From DASUXA01 sp036378155 (GTDB lineage: Bacteria; Actinomycetota; Actinomycetes; Mycobacteriales; Micromonosporaceae), in contig DASUXA010000047.1 of the NCBI GenBank assembly GCA_036378155.1, positions 1 to 31,872 on the forward strand: DNA of 31,872 nucleotides, read 5' to 3'. The position numbers and the translations under genes were made by a program. Shown here one piece after another: positions 25,589 to 31,872 of the stretch (the first letter of the stretch is position 1; each line of letters starts with the position of its first letter). The notes under the pieces are model-generated. The model saw nothing but the letters and a program-made list of their open reading frames with translations, did not search any database and was not told where the DNA came from.

Positions 25589-27397
25589 TCACACATGCCA
25601 GTTCGGGTCGATACGGTTGGTCACCTTCAACGTCACCAGCGACCCGGTACAGCCGCCGTCGCCGGCGCCCTGACCACCGCCGGGCGCAGCCGAGCCGGTC
25701 GGTGCGGGGGTACCGCCGGGCGCGGTGCTCGGGCGGGTCGCCGGCGCCTGCTGGTCACAGGGCGCCTGCCTGGTCCACAGGTCGAGCACGTACTCGTCGC
25801 GCTGCCAGCAGCTGTACCTGCCGTCGGTGCGCTGCGGGCACCGACCGCCGGGCGCCGGATCCCAGCCCGCCTCGGTCAGCGCCTTGCGGTACGCCGCGTC
25901 GGTCTCGTCGGTGCCCCGTGCCGAGCTCAGTTGCAGTTCCCGGTACCGGCAGATGCGGATGCACAGCCGGCTGCCCGTCGCGTTGCTGTGCGGGCTCTGC
26001 GCCGCCCAGCCGGGTACGTCCAGCGATTTGAGCCCGGCGAAGACCGGGTCCTGTACCGCGTCGCGGATCAGGAACACCATCGGCAGACCGCCGAGCAGCA
26101 CCAGGACCAGCGCGGCGAGGGTCAGGCGGCGCAGCCGGCGGGTCTGGGTGAGCTGCCGGCGCAGTTCCGCGCGCACCTGCGACCGGGTCGGCCTGGTCAG
26201 CGGGTCGGGTCCCCGGTCCTCGTCGCGGGGCGGCGCGGGCACGGCACGTCCCGCACCGGTGTCGGCCGCGCCGCGCGGGCGGGACGCCGGCACAGTCGGG
26301 GGCGGGACGTTCGGCGGCGGGACGTTCGGGGGCGGCACCGGCGACGGCGCGGCGGTACCCGGCGGCGGAGGCGGAAGGATGCGCGCCCCGGGCGGGATGG
26401 CGCGTCCCGCGACCGGCATGGTCGGGGTCGGTCGCCCGGTACGGGGGGCTTCGGTAGCCGGCGGCGCGGGCGGCGTCGCTCGGGACGCCGCCGGTGGATT
26501 GGCCCGAGGCGGCGTAGGCGCCGTGGCAGGTCGGTCGACACGCGGCGGGGTCGTGGGCGGGTCGACACGCGGCGGGGTCTTCGGCGGGTCGACACGCGGC
26601 GGCACGGTCGGCGGACGCTGCTCGGACGGCTGCACGACCGGCAGCGGACCGGTGTGCCGGCGTACTCCGCTGAGCGACACGAACCGGCTTCCGGGCGCCT
26701 GCTCGGGGCGGGGCGCGCGGACCCGCTCGAACTCGCCGCTGCCCGGTCGGGGACCGGGAACCGCCGGCGCGCCCGACACGGGCGGGCTGGACACCGGACG
26801 GTCCTCGGCACGACGGCGTCCCACGGACGCCTCCCCGCCGCGCTGACGTCCCGTGGGCGGCTCCTCGCCGCGCTGACGTGCCGCAGGCGGCTCCTCGCCA
26901 CGCCGGCGCCGGGTCGGCGGTTCCTCGTCCCGCCGCCGGGGCGACGCCAGGTCTTCGGCGCGGCGACGCTCGCTCGCGTCGTCGACGCGGCGCGGCGACG
27001 ACTGGTCGGGTACGTCGACGCGGCGCGGCGACGACCGGTCGGGTACGCCGTCACGGCGCGGCGACGACCGGTCGGGTACGTCATCGCGGGTCGTCGACGA
27101 CCCGTGCCGTCCCCCGGCGCTACCGGTCGAGCCGGGGCGTTCCCCGGCGGTACCGGTCGAGCCGGTACGGGCCTCACCGCCGCTCGTCGCGGCGCGCCGG
27201 CGACCGGTGTCGTCGTCCGGACCGGGACCGATGTCCGCCTTCTCCTCGCGCGCCTGGCGCAGGTCGGCGAGCCAGCCGAGATCCTCCTCGGTGACCCCGC
27301 CGGCATCCGGGCGGTCGTTCTTCGACTTGCGCCGCTTCCGGTCGTTCCTGCCGTGCCCGGCGTCCGTCTGCTCGTCACCGTCACCGCGACGCGCCAC
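25589..27397 (-). CDS. Uncharacterised single-pass membrane protein with long disordered, repeat-bearing N-terminus
   Basis: I do not recognise this 602-residue protein. Residues 1-420 are low-complexity: charged N-terminus, then three 11-residue repeats (DxVPDRSSPRR, 105-137), four 10-residue repeats (EEPPTxRQRG, 157-196), three 9-residue repeats (PPRVDPPTT, 266-292) and proline-rich stretches. A basic segment precedes one membrane helix at about 425-444 (LTLAALVLVLLGGLPMVFLI), so the tail should be cytoplasmic. The outer domain (about 445-602) has six cysteines (479, 483, 520, 530, 547, 583) that could form disulfides, and ends with a Pro/Gly/Thr linker and a short VTLKVTNRIDPNW segment. 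The GTG at 27397 has GGAGG 7 nt upstream inside rarA and lies 2 nt after the rarA stop. Function unknown; an envelope role is only inferred. Confidence 0.85.
   Translation of the reverse strand: MARRGDGDEQTDAGHGRNDRKRRKSKNDRPDAGGVTEEDLGWLADLRQAREEKADIGPGPDDDTGRRRAATSGGEARTGSTGTAGERPGSTGSAGGRHGSSTTRDDVPDRSSPRRDGVPDRSSPRRVDVPDQSSPRRVDDASERRRAEDLASPRRRDEEPPTRRRRGEEPPAARQRGEEPPTGRQRGGEASVGRRRAEDRPVSSPPVSGAPAVPGPRPGSGEFERVRAPRPEQAPGSRFVSLSGVRRHTGPLPVVQPSEQRPPTVPPRVDPPKTPPRVDPPTTPPRVDRPATAPTPPRANPPAASRATPPAPPATEAPRTGRPTPTMPVAGRAIPPGARILPPPPPGTAAPSPVPPPNVPPPNVPPPTVPASRPRGAADTGAGRAVPAPPRDEDRGPDPLTRPTRSQVRAELRRQLTQTRRLRRLTLAALVLVLLGGLPMVFLIRDAVQDPVFAGLKSLDVPGWAAQSPHSNATGSRLCIRICRYRELQLSSARGTDETDAAYRKALTEAGWDPAPGGRCPQRTDGRYSCWQRDEYVLDLWTRQAPCDQQAPATRPSTAPGGTPAPTGSAAPGGGQGAGDGGCTGSLVTLKVTNRIDPNWHV
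26522..26602. repeat. 27-bp x3 tandem repeat encoding PPRVD units
   Basis: Three in-frame copies encode PPRVDPPKT, PPRVDPPTT and PPRVDRPAT (residues 266-292 of the 602-residue protein). The copies have diverged slightly. Confidence 0.75.
26810..26929. repeat. 30-bp x4 repeat encoding EEPP-RQRG units
   Basis: Four in-frame units (residues 157-196) read DEEPPTRRRR, GEEPPAARQR, GEEPPTGRQR and a degenerate fourth GGEASVGRRR. The first three are clearly related at DNA level. Confidence 0.7.
26987..27085. repeat. 33-bp x3 tandem repeat encoding VPDRSSPRR units
   Basis: Three adjacent copies (26987-27019, 27020-27052, 27053-27085) share the core GGCGCGGCGACGAC and GGTCGGGTACG and differ at only a few bases. 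They encode residues 105-137 of the 602-residue protein in frame. Confidence 0.9.
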
Positions 27398-27399
27398 GG

Positions 27400-28809
27400 C
27401 TACTCCTCCCCTTCGCTGGCCGTCTCGTCGACGGCCCGACCGGATCCTCGGACGATACGGCGCAGCCTGGGCAGCCGGTCAGCCACCGCCCGTTCCGCGC
27501 CGTGCCCGGACGGCTGGTAGTAGTCGCGCCCCGCGACGTCGTCCGGGGCGTACTGCTGGGTCAACACGCCGCGGGGGTCGTCGTGCGGGTACCGGTACCC
27601 GACGCCGTGCCCCAGTCCCCGCGAGCCCGGATAGTGGGCGTCGCGCAGGTGGGGCGGTACCGGACCGCCGAGCCCCGCCCGCACGTCGGCGATCGCGGCG
27701 TCGACGGCGGCGATCACCGCGTTCGACTTCGCCGCGGTCGCCAGATGGATCACCGCCTGAGCCAGCGCGATCCTGCCCTCCGGCAACCCGACGAACTCCA
27801 CGGCACGCGCGGCGTCGACCGCGACGGTCAGCGCGGACGGATCCGCCATGCCGACGTCCTCGCTAGCGAAGATGATCAGCCGCCGGGCGATGAACCTGGG
27901 GTCCTCACCGGCGACCAGCATCCGGGCCAGCCAGTGCAGCGCGGCGTCCACATCGGAGCCGCGCAGGCTCTTGATGAAGGCGCTGGCGACGTCGTAGTGC
28001 GCGTCGCCGTCCCGGTCGTACCGGACCGCGGCGACGTCGACCGCCTTCTCGGCGGTGACCAGGTCGACCTCGCCCACGCCTTGCGCGGTCGCCGCCGCGG
28101 CGGCGGCTTCGAGCGCGGTCAGCGCCTTGCGTACGTCGCCGGCGGCCAGTCGGACCAGGTGGTCCTCGGCGTCCGGGGCGAGCGTGACCGTGCCGGCGAG
28201 CCCGCGCTCGCTGGTCAGGGCGCGACGGACCAGGGTGCGTACCGCGTCGTCGTCCAGCGGCTTGAGGGTCAGCAGCACGCAGCGTGACAGCAGCGGCGAG
28301 ATCACCGAGAAGTACGGGTTCTCGGTGGTCGCCGCGAGCAGGGTGACCGTCCGGTCCTCGACGGCAGCCAGCAGCGAGTCCTGCTGCGTCTTGCTGAACC
28401 GGTGCACCTCGTCGATGAACAGCACGGTCTGCGGTCCGCCCCGGTGCCGCCGTGCTCGGGCGCTGTCGATGACGGTACGCACGTCCTTCACACCCGCGGA
28501 CAACGCGGACAGCGCGACGAAGGTACGGTCGGCGGCGTGCGCCACCAGGTGCGCGATGGTGGTCTTGCCGCTGCCCGGTGGTCCCCACAGGATCACCGAC
28601 AGCGGCGCGCCGCCGGAGACCAGCTGGCGCAGCGGCGCGCCGGGTGCCAGCAGGTGGTCCTGGCCGATGAGTTCGTCGACGGTGCGCGGCCGCATCCGTA
28701 CCGCCAGCGGCGCGTCCGGTCCGGGCTCGGTGAAGCCGACCGGCGGCGGCACCGGCGTCGACGCCACGCCGAAGCGCTCGTCGAGCGGGAACAGACCGTC
28801 CGAGTCCAT
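27400..28809 (-). CDS. rarA: Replication-associated recombination protein A (AAA+ ATPase)
   Basis: The 469-residue AAA+ protein of the RarA/MgsA/WRNIP1 family acts at stalled replication forks. The Walker A GPPGSGKTT is at about 76-84, Walker B LFIDEVHRF at about 130-138, sensor 1 in AATTENPYF and the arginine finger in SPLLSRC. The C-terminal helical part has RFIARRLIIFASEDVGMADP, AVIHLATAAKSN, PPHLRDAHY and GYRYPHDDP, all typical. Length is normal. The ATG at 28809 has no ribosome-binding site, but a TAGTGT -10 lies 7 nt upstream, so the transcript may be leaderless. The 602-residue protein gene follows after 2 nt. Confidence 0.96.
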   Translation of the reverse strand: MDSDGLFPLDERFGVASTPVPPPVGFTEPGPDAPLAVRMRPRTVDELIGQDHLLAPGAPLRQLVSGGAPLSVILWGPPGSGKTTIAHLVAHAADRTFVALSALSAGVKDVRTVIDSARARRHRGGPQTVLFIDEVHRFSKTQQDSLLAAVEDRTVTLLAATTENPYFSVISPLLSRCVLLTLKPLDDDAVRTLVRRALTSERGLAGTVTLAPDAEDHLVRLAAGDVRKALTALEAAAAAATAQGVGEVDLVTAEKAVDVAAVRYDRDGDAHYDVASAFIKSLRGSDVDAALHWLARMLVAGEDPRFIARRLIIFASEDVGMADPSALTVAVDAARAVEFVGLPEGRIALAQAVIHLATAAKSNAVIAAVDAAIADVRAGLGGPVPPHLRDAHYPGSRGLGHGVGYRYPHDDPRGVLTQQYAPDDVAGRDYYQPSGHGAERAVADRLPRLRRIVRGSGRAVDETASEGEE

Positions 28810-28816
28810 TGGCCAG

Positions 28817-28822
28817 ACACTA
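28817..28822 (-). promoter_or_regulatory. Candidate -10 box giving a leaderless rarA transcript
   Basis: TAGTGT on the minus strand ends 7 nt before the rarA ATG, which places transcription start at or next to the start codon. The upstream -35 region is weak. No ribosome-binding site is present before the ATG, which supports a leaderless message. The remaining gap to 28936 shows no other gene. Confidence 0.45.
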
Positions 28823-28936
28823 CCGGCCGGGCAGGCTGCGCCCGTACCCCGGCGCGACGTCGCGCTCGCCCTGGCCTGCGCCGAGCCGCCGACCGCGGTC
28901 GCGGACCGGCGCCGCGCGCGACGGCGGCGGCCCCGG

Positions 28937-29113
28937 CTAGCGCCGCCGAGCCCAGCCGCGCCGCCAGCCCGAGCCGATACCGGCCAGGTGCAGGGCGAGG
29001 CAGAGCAGACCGGCGGTGGTCAACGTACCGGAGTTGATCACGTCGCCGCCGAGCCGCGCCAACTCGAACAGCAGCGCGAGAGCGAACAGGATCGCCGCGA
29101 TGATCGCTAACAT
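28937..29113 (-). CDS. Small (58-residue) putative two-helix membrane protein
   Basis: The reading frame starts at ATG 29113 with a strong GGAGG 5 nt upstream and ends at TAG 28937. It encodes MLAIIAAILFALALLFELAR, a short loop with GGDVINSGTLTT, a second hydrophobic stretch AGLLCLALHLAGIG and a basic tail SGWRRGWARRR. Two membrane helices (about 2-19 and 31-47) with both ends and the Arg-rich tail fitting the positive-inside rule are predicted by eye. The strong ribosome-binding site and composition argue for a real gene. Function unknown; it lies between the reductase gene and rarA, 54 nt after the former. Confidence 0.72.
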   Translation of the reverse strand: MLAIIAAILFALALLFELARLGGDVINSGTLTTAGLLCLALHLAGIGSGWRRGWARRR

Positions 29114-29167
29114 GGGGTCCTCCCGGGGGTACGAAGGGTGCCCGGTGATACCCCGACCCGTTTTCCG

Positions 29168-30019
29168 CTACACCTTGCCCTGGTCAACAGGGTCGCCCCC
29201 GGCGGGCAGCACCTCGGGCGCGCCGCGCAGCCGGGTCCGCAGCAACGTCGCCGCACGCGTGCAGTCCAACTCCACCCGCGCCGGGCGGGGCAGTCCCGAG
29301 CCGGCGATCGTGCCCGCCGGCACCCGGTCGGGATCGAGACCGTGGTACGCGGCGATCAGCCGACCCAACTCGTACCGGCTGACCGGGGCGGCACCGGCGA
29401 CGTGCAGCACGCCGCCGCGGTCGCTGTCGACCAGTTCGAGCAGCGCGGCGGCGAGGTCGTCGACCGCGATCGGGCAGCGGATCTCGTCGGTGAACAGCGT
29501 GCCGCCCCGCCGCCCCGCGACCAGGTCCAGCACGAGGCGGTGCTGGGCGCTGTCCCGGTCGCCGACGATCAGCGAGGTGCGTGCCAGCACGGCGTCCGGC
29601 GCGATCGCCCGTACCGCCGTCTCGGCAGCCGCCTTCGCCGCCCCGTACGCGTACACCGGCTCCGGCGGGTCCGCCTCGGTGTACGGCTGGGCACGGCCGG
29701 CGAACACGGCGTCACTGGACACGTGGACCAGCCGCGCGCCGACCTCGACCGAGGCGAGCGCCACGTACGCCGTGCCGTCGGCGTTGACCGCCCAGTCCGG
29801 TCGGGCGTAGGCGGCGTGTACCACCGCCCGTGGCCGTACCGTTCGCAGCAGCGCCCGCACCGCCTGTCGGTCGCGCACGTCCAACTGTCGCCAGTCGACA
29901 CCGGACACCTCGCCGGGTGCGCGGTGGTACGTCCCGACCACCTGCCAGCCGGCGGCCAGCGCGAGCCGGGCCAGCCTCGACCCGGTGTACCCGCTGGCAC
30001 CCGTGACCAGCAGCGTCAC
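29168..30019 (-). CDS. RmlD-like NAD(P)-dependent sugar-nucleotide reductase (extended SDR family)
   Basis: The 283-residue protein starts with the Rossmann motif LLVTGASGYTGSRL, then QLDVRDRQAV, VVHAAYARPD, VHVSSDAVFAG and the catalytic YxxxK as YAYGAAKAAAE, followed by ARTSLIVGD. This is the pattern of dTDP-4-dehydrorhamnose reductase and related enzymes. No other rhamnose genes (rmlA, B, C) are near, so the substrate is not established and it may be a stand-alone family member. The GTG at 30019 has GAGG 6 nt upstream. It follows aspS after 40 nt. Confidence 0.86.
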   Translation of the reverse strand: MTLLVTGASGYTGSRLARLALAAGWQVVGTYHRAPGEVSGVDWRQLDVRDRQAVRALLRTVRPRAVVHAAYARPDWAVNADGTAYVALASVEVGARLVHVSSDAVFAGRAQPYTEADPPEPVYAYGAAKAAAETAVRAIAPDAVLARTSLIVGDRDSAQHRLVLDLVAGRRGGTLFTDEIRCPIAVDDLAAALLELVDSDRGGVLHVAGAAPVSRYELGRLIAAYHGLDPDRVPAGTIAGSGLPRPARVELDCTRAATLLRTRLRGAPEVLPAGGDPVDQGKV

Positions 30020-30059
30020 CGGCTGCCTCGCCCGACGAGCGACGCCAACGCGTCCGGCC

Positions 30060-31872
30060 TCACAGGGAGTGTTCGACCGGCGCGGCGTCGCCGGCGGTAC
30101 CGGCGTGCGCCGGCGCGACCTTCGGCTTGGCGTCGATGCCCGCCTCGCGCCGCTGCTGCTCGGTGATCGGCGTCGGCGCGCCGGTCAGCGGGTCGTACCC
30201 GCCGCGGGTCTTCGGGAACGCGATGACCTCGCGGATCGAGTCGGCACCGGCGAGCAGCATGCACACCCGGTCCCAGCCGAACGCGATGCCGCCGTGCGGC
30301 GGCGGACCGTACTTGAACGCCTCCAGCAGGAAGCCGAACTTGTCGTTGGCTTCCTCGGGCGTGATGCCGAGCACGTCGAAGACGCGGCGCTGCACGTCGG
30401 CGCGGTGGATACGGATCGACCCGCCGCCGATCTCGTTGCCGTTGCAGACCGCGTCGTAGGCGTAGGCCAGCGCGTTCTCCGGGTCCTGGTCGAATCGGTC
30501 GACCCACTCCGGCTTGGGCGAGGTGAACGCGTGGTGCACGGCGGTCCAGGCGCCGGCGCCCACCGCGACGTCACCACTGGCCCGCGCCGCCGAGCTGGGC
30601 TCGAACATGGGCGCGTCGACGACCCAGAGGAACGACCAGGCCGACTCGTCGACCAGCCCGCAGCGGCGCCCCACCTCGACCCGGGCTGCTCCGAGCAGCG
30701 TCCGGCTCGCGGCCGGCTCGCCGGCGCCGAAGAAGACCGCGTCACCGGGCACCGCACCGACGTGGGCAGCCAGGCCGGCCTTCTCCTCGTCGGAGATGTT
30801 CTTCGCCACCGGGCCGGTGAGCTCACCGTCCGCACCGACGAGGACGTACGCCAGACCGCGCGCACCGCGCGCCTTCGCCCAGTCCTGCCAGCCGTCGAGC
30901 TCCTTGCGCGACTGCGAGCCGCCGCCCGGCATGACGACGGCACCGACGTACGGCGACTGGAAGACCCGGAAGGGCGTGCTCGCGAAGTACTCCGTGCAGT
31001 CGACGAGCTCCTGGCCGAACCGCAGGTCGGGCTTGTCCGACCCGAAGCGGGCCATCGCCTCGGCGTAGGTCATCCGCGGCATCGGCAGCGGGATGTCGTA
31101 GCCGACCAGCCGCCACAGGGCGGCGAGCACCGCCTCGCCGAGCTCCAGCACGTCGTCCTCGTCGACGAAGCTCATCTCGATGTCGAGCTGGGTGAACTCC
31201 GGCTGCCGGTCGGCACGGAAGTCCTCGTCGCGGTAGCAGCGGGCGATCTGGAAGTAGCGCTCCATGCCGGCGACCATCAGCAGCTGCTTGAACAGCTGCG
31301 GCGACTGGGGCAGCGCGTACCAGCTGCCGGGCTGCAGCCGGGCCGGCACCAGGAAGTCGCGCGCGCCCTCGGGCGTCGACCGGGTCAGCGTCGGCGTCTC
31401 GACCTCGACGAACTCGCGGTCCAGCAGCACCTCGCGAGCAGCCTGGTTGACCTTGCTGCGCAGCCGCAGCCCGGCCGCCGGCGCAGGCCGCCGCAGGTCG
31501 AGGTAGCGGTGCTTGAGCCGCACCTCCTCGCCGACCTCGACATGCTCGTCGATCTGGAAGGGAAGGGGTGCCGACTCGCTGAGCACCTCGACGTCCTTGG
31601 CGACGACCTCGACCTCGCCGGTCGGCAGGTTGGGGTTGGCGTTGCCCTCGGGGCGCCGGCTGACCTCGCCCTCGATGCGCAGGCAGTACTCGCTGCGCAG
31701 GCCGGCCGCGACCGCCTCGTCACGGATGACCACCTGCACGAAGCCGCTCGCGTCGCGAAGGTCGATGAACGCGACACCGCCGTGGTCGCGGCGGCGGGCG
31801 ACCCAGCCTGCGAGGGTCACGGTCTGGCCGGCGTGCGACGCGCGCAGCGAGCCGGCGGTGTGGGTGCGGATC
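30060..31872 (-). CDS. aspS: Aspartyl-tRNA synthetase (start codon cut by window edge)
   Basis: About 603 residues are visible. The class IIb enzyme charges tRNA-Asp; whether it also charges tRNA-Asn cannot be told from this window. The anticodon-binding OB domain has THTAGSLRASHAGQTVTLAGWVARRRDHGG (in part) and FIDLRD. The catalytic core has LPQSPQLFKQLLMVAGMERYFQIARCYRDEDFRADRQPEF (in part; motif 2), the bacterial insertion domain in the middle, and motif 3 GGIAFGWDRVCMLLAG. The last base of the window is the third base of the codon before IRTHTAG, which is where the family starts (MIRTH or VIRTH), so only two bases seem missing. The C-terminal tail of about 25 residues after AGIDAKPK is not conserved. 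Confidence 0.96.
   Translation of the reverse strand, partial: IRTHTAGSLRASHAGQTVTLAGWVARRRDHGGVAFIDLRDASGFVQVVIRDEAVAAGLRSEYCLRIEGEVSRRPEGNANPNLPTGEVEVVAKDVEVLSESAPLPFQIDEHVEVGEEVRLKHRYLDLRRPAPAAGLRLRSKVNQAAREVLLDREFVEVETPTLTRSTPEGARDFLVPARLQPGSWYALPQSPQLFKQLLMVAGMERYFQIARCYRDEDFRADRQPEFTQLDIEMSFVDEDDVLELGEAVLAALWRLVGYDIPLPMPRMTYAEAMARFGSDKPDLRFGQELVDCTEYFASTPFRVFQSPYVGAVVMPGGGSQSRKELDGWQDWAKARGARGLAYVLVGADGELTGPVAKNISDEEKAGLAAHVGAVPGDAVFFGAGEPAASRTLLGAARVEVGRRCGLVDESAWSFLWVVDAPMFEPSSAARASGDVAVGAGAWTAVHHAFTSPKPEWVDRFDQDPENALAYAYDAVCNGNEIGGGSIRIHRADVQRRVFDVLGITPEEANDKFGFLLEAFKYGPPPHGGIAFGWDRVCMLLAGADSIREVIAFPKTRGGYDPLTGAPTPITEQQRREAGIDAKPKVAPAHAGTAGDAAPVEHSL

Noticed and set aside
29114..29167. 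Terminator after the reductase gene (CGGGGTA/TACCCCCG).
   Set aside because: Only 6-7 pairs with a 17-nt loop and an unpaired C; too weak to call.

Overview
The window is high-GC actinobacterial chromosome, most likely from the Micromonosporaceae; the genus cannot be fixed from the sequence alone. Supporting signs are the strong G/C bias at third codon positions, GTG and TTG starts, an MihF-type integration host factor, a BldD regulator, DUF948/DUF6167 membrane proteins in front of alaS, and a gene order close to the pyr-bldD-nusB-efp-aro-mltG-ruvX-alaS-rarA block of Streptomyces. It is core, housekeeping DNA. I see no prophage, insertion sequence, CRISPR array, tRNA or rRNA gene.

All genes except bldD lie on the minus strand, so transcription runs from right to left. 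From the right edge: aspS (its start codon is cut by the edge), an RmlD-like reductase gene, a 58-residue membrane protein gene, rarA, a gene for a 602-residue disordered membrane-anchored protein of unknown function, then DUF948, DUF6167, alaS, ruvX, mltG, aroE, aroC, aroK, aroB and aroQ. A 19-bp perfect hairpin and a 27-bp tandem repeat separate aroQ from efp and nusB. bldD then faces left-to-right, and a 14-bp hairpin lies between bldD and nusB, which converge.

Divergent from bldD is the pyrimidine operon pyrR-pyrB-pyrC-carA-carB-pyrD with bioA attached, followed by pyrF. It encodes the steps from carbamoyl phosphate to UMP except orotate phosphoribosyltransferase (pyrE). Most junctions are 1-4 nt overlaps or 1-nt gaps, so translation is probably coupled. 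In front of pyrR is a well-formed PyrR-binding RNA hairpin whose extended stem would sequester the pyrR ribosome-binding site. Downstream come mihF, gmk, rpoZ, coaBC and the 5' end of metK.

The aro block covers dehydroquinate synthase through chorismate synthase, lacking only DAHP synthase and EPSP synthase. alaS-ruvX-mltG link translation, RNA/DNA processing and peptidoglycan termination.

No obviously new multi-gene system is present. The least ordinary parts are the PyrR RNA element, biotin gene bioA inside the pyrimidine operon, the tandemly repeated W/G/D/R-rich cytoplasmic tail of MltG, the uncharacterised 602-residue protein with its own repeats, the small membrane protein between rarA and the reductase gene, and the repeat/hairpin where relatives carry pepQ.
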